In this document: piece after piece, positions 1-9,435 of the stretch
Position numbering within the stretch: position 1 is the first letter of the stretch
How the letters are laid out: the number at the start of each line of letters is the position of its first letter
Made by a program: the position numbers and the translations under genes
NCBI RefSeq assembly: GCF_963678635.1
Contig: NC_087068.1
Coordinates: 56,204,467-56,268,466, forward strand
Reading direction: 5' to 3'
From: Symsagittifera roscoffensis
Lineage: Eukaryota; Xenacoelomorpha; Acoela; Convolutidae
DNA: 64,000 nt
The notes under the pieces: generated by a model
What the model was told of the DNA's origin: nothing
The model's database searches: none
The model's input: the letters and a program-made list of their open reading frames with translations, nothing else

Positions 1-350
1 GCGCAAAAGCAAACCGTTTGACACAGATTTTTTAGATTCACAATGCCCGAAACTTCAATTTACCCAATTTGCTGTAAAACAATATCACATTTAAAAGTAC
101 TCATCTTCAGCTCGAAAAAGGAAGTCAGTCTGATATAATCTCACAGAAATTTTTCTTAACTCACGACATGTCATCTAAATAGCGGCCAAATCAAATCAGC
201 AGAAACTTACAAGGTTTTTCCCCAATGAAAAGGTGTGTCTAGCCCTATCTATATACTATGAAACTGTTCGAGTACCGTTTTCTTCTTAAGTGAAAATTAA
301 TAAAAGTTTTGAGTTTGTCTTTATCTATTTGTCTTTAGGTCTGAAACACA
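1..350. other. AT-rich flank, no gene seen
   Basis: No open frame, RNA gene or repeat that I can support. It leads directly into the first copy of the 533-bp tandem unit. Confidence 0.5.
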
Positions 351-1951
351 ACAAGACTGCTCGTATGAGGGTGAAGCCCTGATTGTTCCGACTGCCTTTT
401 AAGGTTTATAGAGCAGAAATAACATTAAGAAATTTCAATGAAAGAAAACAAAATGAAAAATTTTTTTTCTAAAATTTGAAATTGTTTATGAAAATCATCC
501 CCCCACACGCCATTTAAAGTGCAAAAAGGTAGATTTTTCTCCTTGTAACAAATCAATTATGGCAAATAAGCTTCTTTCAACCAATCTGGAACGATTTTAA
601 GACGGATTAACTCTCCGCTAACGCGTTAATAGCGCGAAATATATCGCGCGTTAATTGTCCCAAATTGGCCAAAATGGCAATGTTTAAACCCCCATAACTT
701 TACTAAAAATGATCACAGGTGAAATATCTTTTCAAAGTTTAAGCTCAGGACAACAATACCTTTCGAATGATATGAAAAAATCCCGTCAAAAATGGCTAGT
801 TAAAAAGTCGACATTTGTCTGAAGAAAAAAAAACCCACCCCGAGCACAAATATTCCGTTACTTTCGTATCGAAAGCCGGAACAACAAGACTGCTCGTATG
901 AGGGTGAAGCCCTGATTGTTCCGACTGCCTTTTAAGGTTTATAGAGCAGAAATAACATTAAGAAATTTCAATGAAAGAAAACAAAATGAAAAATTTTTTT
1001 TCTAAAATTTGAAATTGTTTATGAAAATCATCCCCCCACACGCCATTTAAAGTGCAAAAAGGTAGATTTTTCTCCTTGTAACAAATCAATTATGGCAAAT
1101 AAGCTTCTTTCAACCAATCTGGAACGATTTTAAGACGGATTAACTCTCCGCTAACGCGTTAATAGCGCGAAATATATCGCGCGTTAATTGTCCCAAATTG
1201 GCCAAAATGGCAATGTTTAAACCCCCATAACTTTACTAAAAATGATCACAGGTGAAATATCTTTTCAAAGTTTAAGCTCAGGACAACAATACCTTTCGAA
1301 TGATATGAAAAAATCCCGTCAAAAATGGCTAGTTAAAAAGTCGACATTTGTCTGAAGAAAAAAAAACCCACCCCGAGCACAAATATTCCGTTACTTTCGT
1401 ATCGAAAGCCGGAACAACAAGACTGCTCGTATGAGGGTGAAGCCCTGATTGTTCCGACTGCCTTTTAAGGTTTATAGAGCAGAAATAACATAAAAAAATT
1501 TCAATGAAAGAAAACAAAATGAAAAATTTTTTTTCTAAAATTTGAAATTGTTTATGAAAATCATCCCCCAACACGCCATTTAAAGTGCAAAAAGGTAGAT
1601 TTTGCTCCTTGTATCAAATCAATTATGGCAAATAAGCTTCTTTCAACCAATCTGGAACGATTTTAAGACGGATTAACTCTCCGCTAACGCGTTAATAGCG
1701 CGAAATATATCGCGCGTTAACTGTCCCAAATTGGCCAAAATGGCAATGTTTAAACCCCCATAACTTTACTAAAAATAATCACAGGTGAAATATTTTTTCA
1801 AATATGAGCTCAGGACAACAATAGCTTTCGAATGATATATAAAAAATTCTGCCAAAAATGGCTAGTTAAAAAGTCGAAATTTGTCTGAAGAAAAGAAAAC
1901 CCACCCCGAGCACAAATATTCCGTTACTTTCGTATCGAAAGTCGGAACAAT
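351..1951 (+). repeat. Three tandem copies of a 533-bp element (family A)
   Basis: Copies start at 351, 884 and 1417, each with ACAAGACTGCTCGTATGAGG, giving a period of exactly 533 bp. Copies 1 and 2 are nearly identical; copy 3 has small changes. Each has a near-terminal ATTGTTCCGACT and ends AGYCGGAACAAT, an inverted pair of about 12 bp, so it looks like a non-autonomous DNA element. A near-perfect palindrome built on CGCGCGTTAA lies in each copy (626-654 in the first). Single diverged copies occur at 24526, 30174, 32002 and 46065. The short ORFs at 1329-1574 and 1866-2051 (minus) are inside the repeat and I do not call them genes. Confidence 0.85.
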
Positions 1952-2490
1952 AAAAAAGACTTTCCCATGGTTTCTTTTGTGTAAGGCTTTGTGTATGACA
2001 CAAGTATTTGAGTTTTTTTAATATCACGGGCTGTTTTTTGGCACACTTCAAGCTTGTTGCACCAAAAAAAAATAGAACTCGAGCTTCACAAAATTCAGAT
2101 TTTAGTTTTTATTTTTTTTGTGTGAAAAACTGTGCCTGAATTAAATTATAGACAAAAGCTGAATTTGAATTACGTTTTCTTTTGCGTGCTGATAGTGCTA
2201 CTAAAAATATGATTAAAAAGTCTGTTCTTTTCCAGTTTTTGATTTGTTTGCACATTTTGCTTGAAAATGCTAGTCGTACAATTTTCATTTTAGAAATGAC
2301 TAGCATTTCTTCACGAGAGTAAATTCATCTAGCAACTCTTCACGAAATAAAATTCATCCCTTTTTTCGAAGCTTGTAGTCTCAAAAGCTAAGTTTGATGC
2401 CATTACATGTTGTGTATCAAACTATCAGCGTCATCATATATTACAAAAACTTCTGTTTGTTGTAGAAGAAAATTTCTCACTTTGAAAAAA

Positions 2491-2569
2491 GCTAGTCATA
2501 CAATTTTCATAAAAAGAAATTATATGAAATGTACATTTTTCTAAAGCTACCCTATATATGAAACTGTAC
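2491..2569. repeat. Short foldback at the insertion site
   Basis: GCTAGTCATACAATTTTCAT at 2491 is matched in inverse by ATGAAACTGTACGACTAGC ending near 2569. A related direct copy, GCTAGTCGTACAATTTTCAT, lies near 2270. The LTR element begins about 15 bp to the right. Confidence 0.5.
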
Positions 2570-2579
2570 GACTAGCACT

Positions 2580-2583
2580 TTTC
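2580..2583. repeat. Target site duplication, left
   Basis: TTTC directly before the 5' LTR. The same four bases follow the 3' LTR at 21474-21477. Four to six bp duplications are normal for Ty3/gypsy elements and retroviruses. Confidence 0.75.
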
Positions 2584-2993
2584 TGGAACCTGATCTAAAC
2601 TACATTTTATGATTGGATAAATTAGATATTTTACCACTGTAAAGTATTTAATATTAACCAATCATGATCCATCTAACTAACAACCCACTTATTTGTAAGT
2701 GCTGAAATTACTTGTAATTTCAGCACCAGAGAGATTTGAATTTAACTTAGAAATTAGTTGACTCTCCAAGAAGACTTCAGCAGCCGCAATAAACCAGTAT
2801 ACCCTAGATCTATTGAGCCTAGCAGAGACTAGTTAAACAACCTGAGACTAGATAGTATAAGAGTAAGATTAGGATCGGTATTAGACTAAGAAGTTGCACG
2901 AACCTATCCGGCCGAAAATAAGATAGCGTGACGAGCAGACGGTGTACCCTATCCGAAATTACTCTATGAGTTATACACTTCGGTTCTAACTCA
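2584..2993 (+). repeat. 5' LTR (410 bp)
   Basis: Begins TG and ends CA. I compared it line by line with 21064-21473 and found no difference. It contains AATAAA at 2788-2793, a likely poly(A) signal, and a perfect hairpin at 2699-2726. No convincing TATA box can be singled out in this AT-rich sequence. Confidence 0.93.
2699..2726 (+). promoter_or_regulatory. Perfect 12-bp stem, 4-nt loop hairpin in the LTR
   Basis: GTGCTGAAATTA, loop CTTG, then TAATTTCAGCAC. The 3' LTR has the same hairpin at 21179-21206. The perfect pairing suggests an RNA or DNA structure used by the element, for example near transcript start or end. The function is inference. Confidence 0.6.
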
Positions 2994-2995
2994 TC

Positions 2996-3013
2996 TGGTG
3001 CGACCATAAGTCT
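2996..3013 (+). promoter_or_regulatory. Candidate tRNA primer-binding site
   Basis: TGGTGCGACCATAAGTC starts three bases after the 5' LTR. The leading TGG pairs with the CCA end of a tRNA. I could not match the rest to a specific tRNA by eye. Confidence 0.5.
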
Positions 3014-4241
3014 CGAACAAGACCTTAATAGCTTAGAATTAACCAAAAATAGATTAGAATTTAGACAAAACATTTTTAAAATGTTACACGACGATAATTT
3101 AATCGAAATGTCTCTACGACTCAATAGATCAAAGCCAATATTCCGAACGATAAGAGAACTACCCGGAATTGCAAGAAGACCTCGAACCAGAGACGACATA
3201 CGACAAAGTAGAAACTTACCATATAGTTATATGATAGTTCGGCAAAAGCCAACACAAACTTTTGTATTTAGAATACTACTAGCAATGAATTTAGATTTTC
3301 ATTTGCAAACATAAAATCTTGAAGTCAATCTTCAAAATCATTTCAGGCGCTAAACAAAATTATTAATATACAATAACGATTGATAAAAAGATCTCAGATC
3401 GTTTTCCTAAATTCTGCAGTAATATACAAAACATGTTTGAAAAATATTTATTGAAAAATCAAAATAAAAATTAGTAGCATGACAATAAATGGTTAGTAAT
3501 CATAAATCATCCTGTTGTTCCAGCTTCATCACCTAAACATAACAGCATTCATAAGCTCACTAATATCATAAAAACACTAAATCTTTTCTCTACACAAATT
3601 TAAATCATTTTAAACTTAAAATTACTTAAATTTAAAATCAGATCTTCAAGGCTCATCCTTGGATCTTAAATCATTTTCTATTTAATTAAATTTAAAACTT
3701 GATCATCAAGGCCTATCCTTGGATCAAAAAGAACAATTTTGTTCTCCCCCACCCACTTAGCTAGTGTCTAACGACCTCAAACGTCGATTCACTATCCAAC
3801 CCTTTCTAAAAACCCAGGACTAACAGAAATTTTTGAATAAAACTAATCATTCAAATTAGGATAAACAGTGAAGAACTTCGGTTATTCATCCTTCACTTGA
3901 TCCCCCCTCTTACCAGACCCAGGATAAATCTTAGACTTAGTAAGTTTAAAATAGTATCTAACGAACTACTCGCGTTCTAATTATACCTGAACCTTGTGGA
4001 TCGATTTACTATTCTCCAACCCTGAACACAATCACTACCCTTAAGTAAGATTAAGTAAGTTAACACCTTAGCTTATACTAGCCACGAGAAAGTAAAAAAT
4101 CATTCTTCGGAATCGATATACTTTTCTCCCCAACCCTGAACAAATAGACCCAGGTTAGGCTAACCAAAAAATCGTAAGGACTAACAGTCCAAGAAAATAG
4201 AAATCATTTAACAACCTTTTGCATCCGTCATCCTAAACCTT
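3014..4241 (+). other. Long untranslated leader of the retroelement
   Basis: About 1.2 kb without a convincing coding frame. The 77-aa ORF at 3081-3314 is basic and unrecognised, and I do not call it a gene. Two similar hairpins lie at 3641-3665 and 3701-3725, and a loosely repeated TCGATTYACTAT...CCAACCCT motif recurs at about 3785, 4010 and 4110. Leaders of such elements usually hold packaging and dimerisation signals, which could explain the repeats. Confidence 0.5.
3641..3725 (+). promoter_or_regulatory. Paired leader hairpins
   Basis: GATCTTCAAGG...CCTTGGATC (3641-3665) and GATCATCAAGG...CCTTGGATC (3701-3725), 60 bp apart, each able to fold with a 2-nt bulge. Their duplication in the leader fits an RNA packaging or dimerisation element; that role is inference. 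Confidence 0.4.
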
Positions 4242-4709
4242 ATGTCATTTAAAAACCTAGGAAATAAACAAACAATCGTTTTACACAATTGTGAAATAGA
4301 TAACAAAAAATACGATCTTGTAATCACACCTCATACACAAACAGTTGGATATATCAGAACAAAACGACAAACATTAAAAAGAAAAATAATAACAAAACAA
4401 AGACAAATAACACGAAAAAGATTTTCCAAAAACCGAAACGCATTTTCAGAATCAGAAACCAGCAGTTTAGACGAACTTTATAAATTAAAAGAATCTATAG
4501 ATAAAAATTGCCCCATTCACGATCAATTATATTTTTCTGACTCAGAAACAACTTCAAATTCATCAAAAAGAGGAAAAAGAAGAATAAAAAAACAATATAA
4601 ACACAAACCAGTACATTTATACAATTGGAATCAACCAATTAGACACATCGATAGTTACATATCAACAGTCATCAAACGAAAAAATGAGCTCAACACACAC
4701 CCCAGGTGA
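4242..4709 (+). CDS. Small basic protein, ORF1 of the retroelement
   Basis: 155 residues, opening MSFKNLGNKQ. It is very rich in Lys and Arg, with clusters near residues 45-70 and 105-120, separated by acidic Ser-rich stretches around SESETSS and SDSETTSNSS. No family is recognised. It is the first ORF after the leader and overlaps the next ORF (4684) by 26 bases in another frame, as compact viral genes often do. Its composition suggests nucleic-acid binding or nuclear entry, which is inference. It has the same A/C-rich codon bias as the rest of the element. Confidence 0.6.
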   Translation: MSFKNLGNKQTIVLHNCEIDNKKYDLVITPHTQTVGYIRTKRQTLKRKIITKQRQITRKRFSKNRNAFSESETSSLDELYKLKESIDKNCPIHDQLYFSDSETTSNSSKRGKRRIKKQYKHKPVHLYNWNQPIRHIDSYISTVIKRKNELNTHPR

Positions 4710-5931
4710 AGAAAGTCCAGATGATGATGATATCTTCCCCTTTATCGTAGATGCAACCACAGATAGAGGACAGCACATATTTTGCAAAAATTTACTCTTA
4801 AATTTGTTTGAACCCGGAATCAGTCCATGTAAAACAGAGTTCCCAGATGTAAAAATCAAAAGACAAATTATCGATCACTATTTGAAAGATATATGCAACT
4901 TAACACAACAATACGGAATCTACTCTATACAATTCAGCTCACCAAACCCGAATCACAGCAAATATGTAATTCAAACAGACGACCTTGATTTAGAATTCTC
5001 AAAAGTATTCTCAGAATATATAAAAAGCATACAATATCATAACTCACAAAGAGCAAACTCCATATTCACCAATGAAGTTTTTGCAATAATATATAGTTAT
5101 ATCTCGATATTAGAAAACGAAATCCCAATCTCAAATGTCTCACCGACAGAAACATCTAAACATATAAGAGTACGACATGAAATCACACTACTCTCTAGTT
5201 TTCTAAATATAATTAAAGAAAATTTCACTAAAGATGATGTTTCACAACATACAAAACATGACTTACAAAAAATCTTGGCATGGTTTATAATAGATTATTT
5301 CACACATAATCTAGATTTAATTTCACAAGCAAGAAAAAATTTTAGACCTCAAAACTCAAACGATGATACTGCCATCACAGAACAGTCAGACTATGTTTGG
5401 GACCCCGAATGGTCTCATCCCGCATTCATAAACTTCCCACAATCAATCTCAAGTCAAGCAATAAGTACGATATCTTATGTAAGAGATTATGTAAAAGTAA
5501 TACCATTAACCATTGATGCAACACCATTAAACTATAATACATTTTTACCTGATATGCAAAATAATAGTTTCAACTCCACAGTCATACACAATGAAAACCT
5601 CAATGGAACTAGAAATCTCACCCAGCAAGATATCCAGACACCATCACACTTCATAAATGAAGAAATCGTACACACAACAACTACACAACAAAGCATTTCA
5701 CCGATACGTCCAAATTTAACAACACCAAGAAATACAAACCCTTCACAAACACAGGTAACCTTACAATCAACCGTTAAACCTTCGGTTGCCCCAAAATATT
5801 CACACATGGATTATCAAACATACAGACCCATGACAATACCGTCAAAAACACGTAAAACGTTCACTAGAAACAATTTTGCAGAACATAATTATAATTACAC
5901 ACATCCATCAAAAACAAATTATCCCCCATGA
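4684..5931 (+). CDS. Gag N-terminal part, ends at an in-frame TGA
   Basis: 415 residues, no recognised domain in the first 300, then a disordered Thr/Pro/Asn/Gln-rich tail. The stop is TGA at 5929-5931. The same frame stays open from 5932 through 6091 and on to 9246, so this ORF and the next are one frame split by a single TGA. The stretch just after the TGA keeps the same low-complexity composition, which supports one original protein. Readthrough, a point mutation or a base error could each explain the stop. The role as matrix-like Gag N-terminus is inferred from its position. Confidence 0.65.
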   Translation: MSSTHTPGEESPDDDDIFPFIVDATTDRGQHIFCKNLLLNLFEPGISPCKTEFPDVKIKRQIIDHYLKDICNLTQQYGIYSIQFSSPNPNHSKYVIQTDDLDLEFSKVFSEYIKSIQYHNSQRANSIFTNEVFAIIYSYISILENEIPISNVSPTETSKHIRVRHEITLLSSFLNIIKENFTKDDVSQHTKHDLQKILAWFIIDYFTHNLDLISQARKNFRPQNSNDDTAITEQSDYVWDPEWSHPAFINFPQSISSQAISTISYVRDYVKVIPLTIDATPLNYNTFLPDMQNNSFNSTVIHNENLNGTRNLTQQDIQTPSHFINEEIVHTTTTQQSISPIRPNLTTPRNTNPSQTQVTLQSTVKPSVAPKYSHMDYQTYRPMTIPSKTRKTFTRNNFAEHNYNYTHPSKTNYPP

Positions 5932-8900
5932 AAAAATTTTAATAATTACACAAGATCTCGAAACTGGGATAACCCAATAGCACAAACTAATTCAGTAAAT
6001 TTTCAAACAAATTTACATCCTTCACAGGATCGTAGTGAAAACTATCCATTTTTTCAACAAAATAAAAATAAAAAACAAACATCTTATCAAATGGATTACT
6101 TATCCTCAGATGATGATTTTTTACAACCAGATATATTTGCACCATATAATCAAGAATATCGTGGACAAGGAGTACAGAAACCACATACAAATCATAGAAT
6201 TTTTTCCCCACAACCGATAGATACACAAAATCAACAACCAATTCAGAAACAAAACCCAATTAATACACAATATTTTCAACCAATTCAGCAACAAAACCCA
6301 ATGATCACACACTCGTATCAACCGACGCAAATGCAAAATGAAATACCACTCCCATATTATCTTCAACAACACGAAATAACAAGAAATCAACTTTCAAATT
6401 TTTCTCAAATGCCAAATGCAGCAGAATCATTACAAATGACAATGAATCCATACCTTATGGGTGGATCATCAATAACATCAAATAAACCTTTAATGGTATT
6501 CACAGGAACAGACCCTGAATATTCTGTAGAAGACTATTTAAATGCAGTAACAGCAAATTTGATTTTAAATATAGGACCTGAACCAATTAATACGCCACTA
6601 CATCAAAACTGGATACATCGACGCACAGCGTTGATACAAACAACTTTAGACGGCGCAGCCCAAAAATGGTTTTCAGTATTGCCTCTAAAATCAAATTGGA
6701 AGAGATTTACACAAGAATTTTCAAAAATGTTTGACTCCGAAAGAAACAAACAACAACAAAGAGTTTTATGTAATGAAATTCGCAGATTACCAAATGATAC
6801 CATCAAACAATTAGCAGTACGCATCAAAACACTAGTTCGAAAAGCATATTCATTAAATACACACGACTATAAAAACACAAAAATGACAGAAATCTTAATG
6901 ATGACCTTAACACCTCTATTAAGGAAAATAGCAATAAAAAAGAGAGCATCCCATCCCTCCTCAATTCGAGAGCCCGATTTAGATTTCCGAAAACTAGTAG
7001 ACAAACTAGAACAAGCAGAAATCACAATGAAACTCGAAGAAACAGAAAATCTGAAATTACAATACGTTAACCGAATCGAAACAAATACCACAAGTATCAA
7101 CAATATACAGGAATCAGATACAGACCTCGTTGAAAAAATCACTGAAATACTCAATATTTACGAAAAACACCCAAACTTTAAAGGCAAACCATCTTTCAAA
7201 AAATGGTGTAATTATTGCCGACGATACGGACATAGTATTTCTGAATGTAGACAAAAACAGCAAGAGAATCAAAATAAACCTCAAAAAAATAAAGAACCAA
7301 ATAAATCATTCTATCAATACATGAAGAAAGATCAAAACCTACCAAACAAAAATGTATACAGCAACAACAGTTCAGGAAAACCACTACCGAGCAATACCAA
7401 CTACACGAGAAATCAATCACCACATAACTCAAGTTATAGAGGAAGATCACCAGAACGAAGAAAAACACAAAATTCGTCACAAAATCATTACAATAGACCA
7501 AATAGTCGAAATAACTACTCCAGATCAAATTCAAATACAACACGATTTGTTTCTAGATCTAATTCCCAATCAAGAAATAATTACTATCCACACAATCAAT
7601 CACGAAATTCATCATACAATAGAAATAGAAACTACTCCAATAATCGGAATAGAAGTTATTCAAACAACCGAAACCAGAATTACCCGAACAATCGATCAAG
7701 GAATAACTCATATAATAGATCAAACTATAACAGACCAAACAATAATTACCAAAACAGATCACGAAATAAATCACAAAATCGACATTCAAGTTATAATAAT
7801 CGTTATAGAAATTATTCCCAATCACCACACAGGAATAATAACCATTATAATAATTCTAACAATCGCCACAGAAGTAGTACACCTAAACATCAAAGAAATA
7901 TTAATCAAGTACAATCAAACCCAGAAACAACATCAGACCCTCCAGGTATTGATGACACAGGAAATAACGAACTACAACTAAATCAAATAAACTGTGAATC
8001 ATCAGATTCAGAAAGTGATACAGAAAACACTATCTCCATCAATATGATAGCAGTCGAAAATGACTATGAACCTATTATATATGAACAACCTTTTTCATCA
8101 CATATATATGAAAATAAATTAGAACTCCTTCACAATTATTATTTTGAACCCATCCATTCTACACAAACAACACAAGAAACAAACGAAATTAACACTACAA
8201 ATAAATCCAATGAAAATGAGAAGACAAAACGCTTAAATACAAATCACATCTATCAAAACATACAAAAAGAACAAACCAAAGAAAAAATTTGGACAATACC
8301 ATTTCTTTTAGAAAGTCCAAGAAGCAAAGAATTTCAACCACCAGATCTTGAAATTGATTTTTTTATTGATTCAGGAGCAGAATCAAATATAATTAACATT
8401 CCCACATGGAATGAAATAAAAACCTTACACCCAAAGCTAACACCTCTTGAAACCTCCAGTAAACTAGCAACAGCACAAGGATCAACATTGGTAAACTATG
8501 GAAAAATTCAATTATTTCTTCTCCCCACAAGAACAATGGAGCAAAATAAAATTTTAACTAAACCATTTAAACAAATATTCCATATCACTGATATTAAACA
8601 CAATATCATTGGAATACCATTTATCTCTAAATATATACCAACGATCAACATATTAAACAGTAAAATACTAATCAAAGATAAATACACAAAAACAAAAGAC
8701 ACATTCCTAACATTTTTCCAAAGATTAAACAAACAACCACCATTCTTTTCAAAATTTTATCCAATATATAACCAACAAAGAAAACACCTGAAACCACTAT
8801 CAGGAAACATATATAATTTTTCAATAAAACAAGTTCACCAATATGATAAAAAACAAAACAAACAACACCTCTATATGTCAGACTTTGAATTCAAACCTAT

Positions 8901-9246
8901 CCATACGTTTTTCAAAATCACAATCTCATCCATAAAATATTTGAAAAACTCGAATTCAGATATTATTTCTCTACATGTATACAACAATACACCCTATCAA
9001 GTAACATTACCTTTAGGACTTTTAGGCTATTGCGAAACCAACGCTACGATATCACCAACACACGAAAAAGAATATCGCGTAAATAATATACTACAATTAT
9101 TAGATATTTGTCAATCCACAATTCTTAATGAAGAATTATCCATAAATAATATAATAAGTAACGAAAAAAGAAATACGGATTATTTCACAAAAACCCCATA
9201 TTTCAAACCTACATTCAACATAAGTAACTACGCAGAGAATCAATAG
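5932..9246 (+). CDS. Gag (capsid, zinc knuckle) and aspartic protease, ends at TAG
   Basis: The frame is open from 5932; the first ATG is 6091, giving 1051 residues. Counting from 6091: residues 30-110 Gln/Pro/Asn-rich; about 133-330 a retrotransposon Gag capsid-like domain; Cys373 starts a CX2CX4HX4C zinc knuckle (CNYCRRYGHSISEC); about 400-640 a long Asn/Ser/Arg/Tyr low-complexity stretch like an RNA-binding tail; Asp760 lies in FIDSGAE, the catalytic motif of retroelement aspartic proteases. The ORF ends CAA-TAG at 9241-9246, and the frame then stays open to 9432 with sequence that looks like the start of Pol. A CAA-TAG context is a known leaky stop in some viruses, so readthrough into Pol is plausible but unproven. 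The antisense and +1 ORFs overlapping it are shadows. Confidence 0.88.
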   Translation, partial: KNFNNYTRSRNWDNPIAQTNSVNFQTNLHPSQDRSENYPFFQQNKNKKQTSYQMDYLSSDDDFLQPDIFAPYNQEYRGQGVQKPHTNHRIFSPQPIDTQNQQPIQKQNPINTQYFQPIQQQNPMITHSYQPTQMQNEIPLPYYLQQHEITRNQLSNFSQMPNAAESLQMTMNPYLMGGSSITSNKPLMVFTGTDPEYSVEDYLNAVTANLILNIGPEPINTPLHQNWIHRRTALIQTTLDGAAQKWFSVLPLKSNWKRFTQEFSKMFDSERNKQQQRVLCNEIRRLPNDTIKQLAVRIKTLVRKAYSLNTHDYKNTKMTEILMMTLTPLLRKIAIKKRASHPSSIREPDLDFRKLVDKLEQAEITMKLEETENLKLQYVNRIETNTTSINNIQESDTDLVEKITEILNIYEKHPNFKGKPSFKKWCNYCRRYGHSISECRQKQQENQNKPQKNKEPNKSFYQYMKKDQNLPNKNVYSNNSSGKPLPSNTNYTRNQSPHNSSYRGRSPERRKTQNSSQNHYNRPNSRNNYSRSNSNTTRFVSRSNSQSRNNYYPHNQSRNSSYNRNRNYSNNRNRSYSNNRNQNYPNNRSRNNSYNRSNYNRPNNNYQNRSRNKSQNRHSSYNNRYRNYSQSPHRNNNHYNNSNNRHRSSTPKHQRNINQVQSNPETTSDPPGIDDTGNNELQLNQINCESSDSESDTENTISINMIAVENDYEPIIYEQPFSSHIYENKLELLHNYYFEPIHSTQTTQETNEINTTNKSNENEKTKRLNTNHIYQNIQKEQTKEKIWTIPFLLESPRSKEFQPPDLEIDFFIDSGAESNIINIPTWNEIKTLHPKLTPLETSSKLATAQGSTLVNYGKIQLFLLPTRTMEQNKILTKPFKQIFHITDIKHNIIGIPFISKYIPTINILNSKILIKDKYTKTKDTFLTFFQRLNKQPPFFSKFYPIYNQQRKHLKPLSGNIYNFSIKQVHQYDKKQNKQHLYMSDFEFKPIHTFFKITISSIKYLKNSNSDIISLHVYNNTPYQVTLPLGLLGYCETNATISPTHEKEYRVNNILQLLDICQSTILNEELSINNIISNEKRNTDYFTKTPYFKPTFNISNYAENQ

Positions 9247-9435
9247 AAATTTTTAACAATGTTTAACTTCCAACATTCACAAATAACACAAGACGAATTT
9301 GATAAATTAGCCAAACAGCTAATCAAATACTCATCAGTCTATGCAACATCCAAATTTGATGTTGGCAAAATCAGCTCATCACTACATCTCCCATTAAAAC
9401 CAGACGCAGTTTTCAAAAAAACAAAGAGCAAGTAA
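9247..9435 (+). CDS. Pol N-terminal linker after the TAG, other frame from RT
   Basis: Open in the Gag-protease frame from the TAG to TAA at 9433-9435, with an ATG at 9259. The sequence resembles the segment that normally precedes RT in Ty3/gypsy Pol. The RT continues one frame over (+1), with the crossing point in or near a run of seven A at 9415-9421. Either a one-base insertion in the A run, an assembly error, or a +1 recoding event is implied. Confidence 0.6.
   Translation, partial: KFLTMFNFQHSQITQDEFDKLAKQLIKYSSVYATSKFDVGKISSSLHLPLKPDAVFKKTKSK

Noticed and set aside
7352-7981. 209-residue Ile/Thr/His-rich ORF overlapping gag
   Set aside because: Shifted reading of the Asn/Ser/Arg low-complexity part of Gag, with no independent sign of coding.
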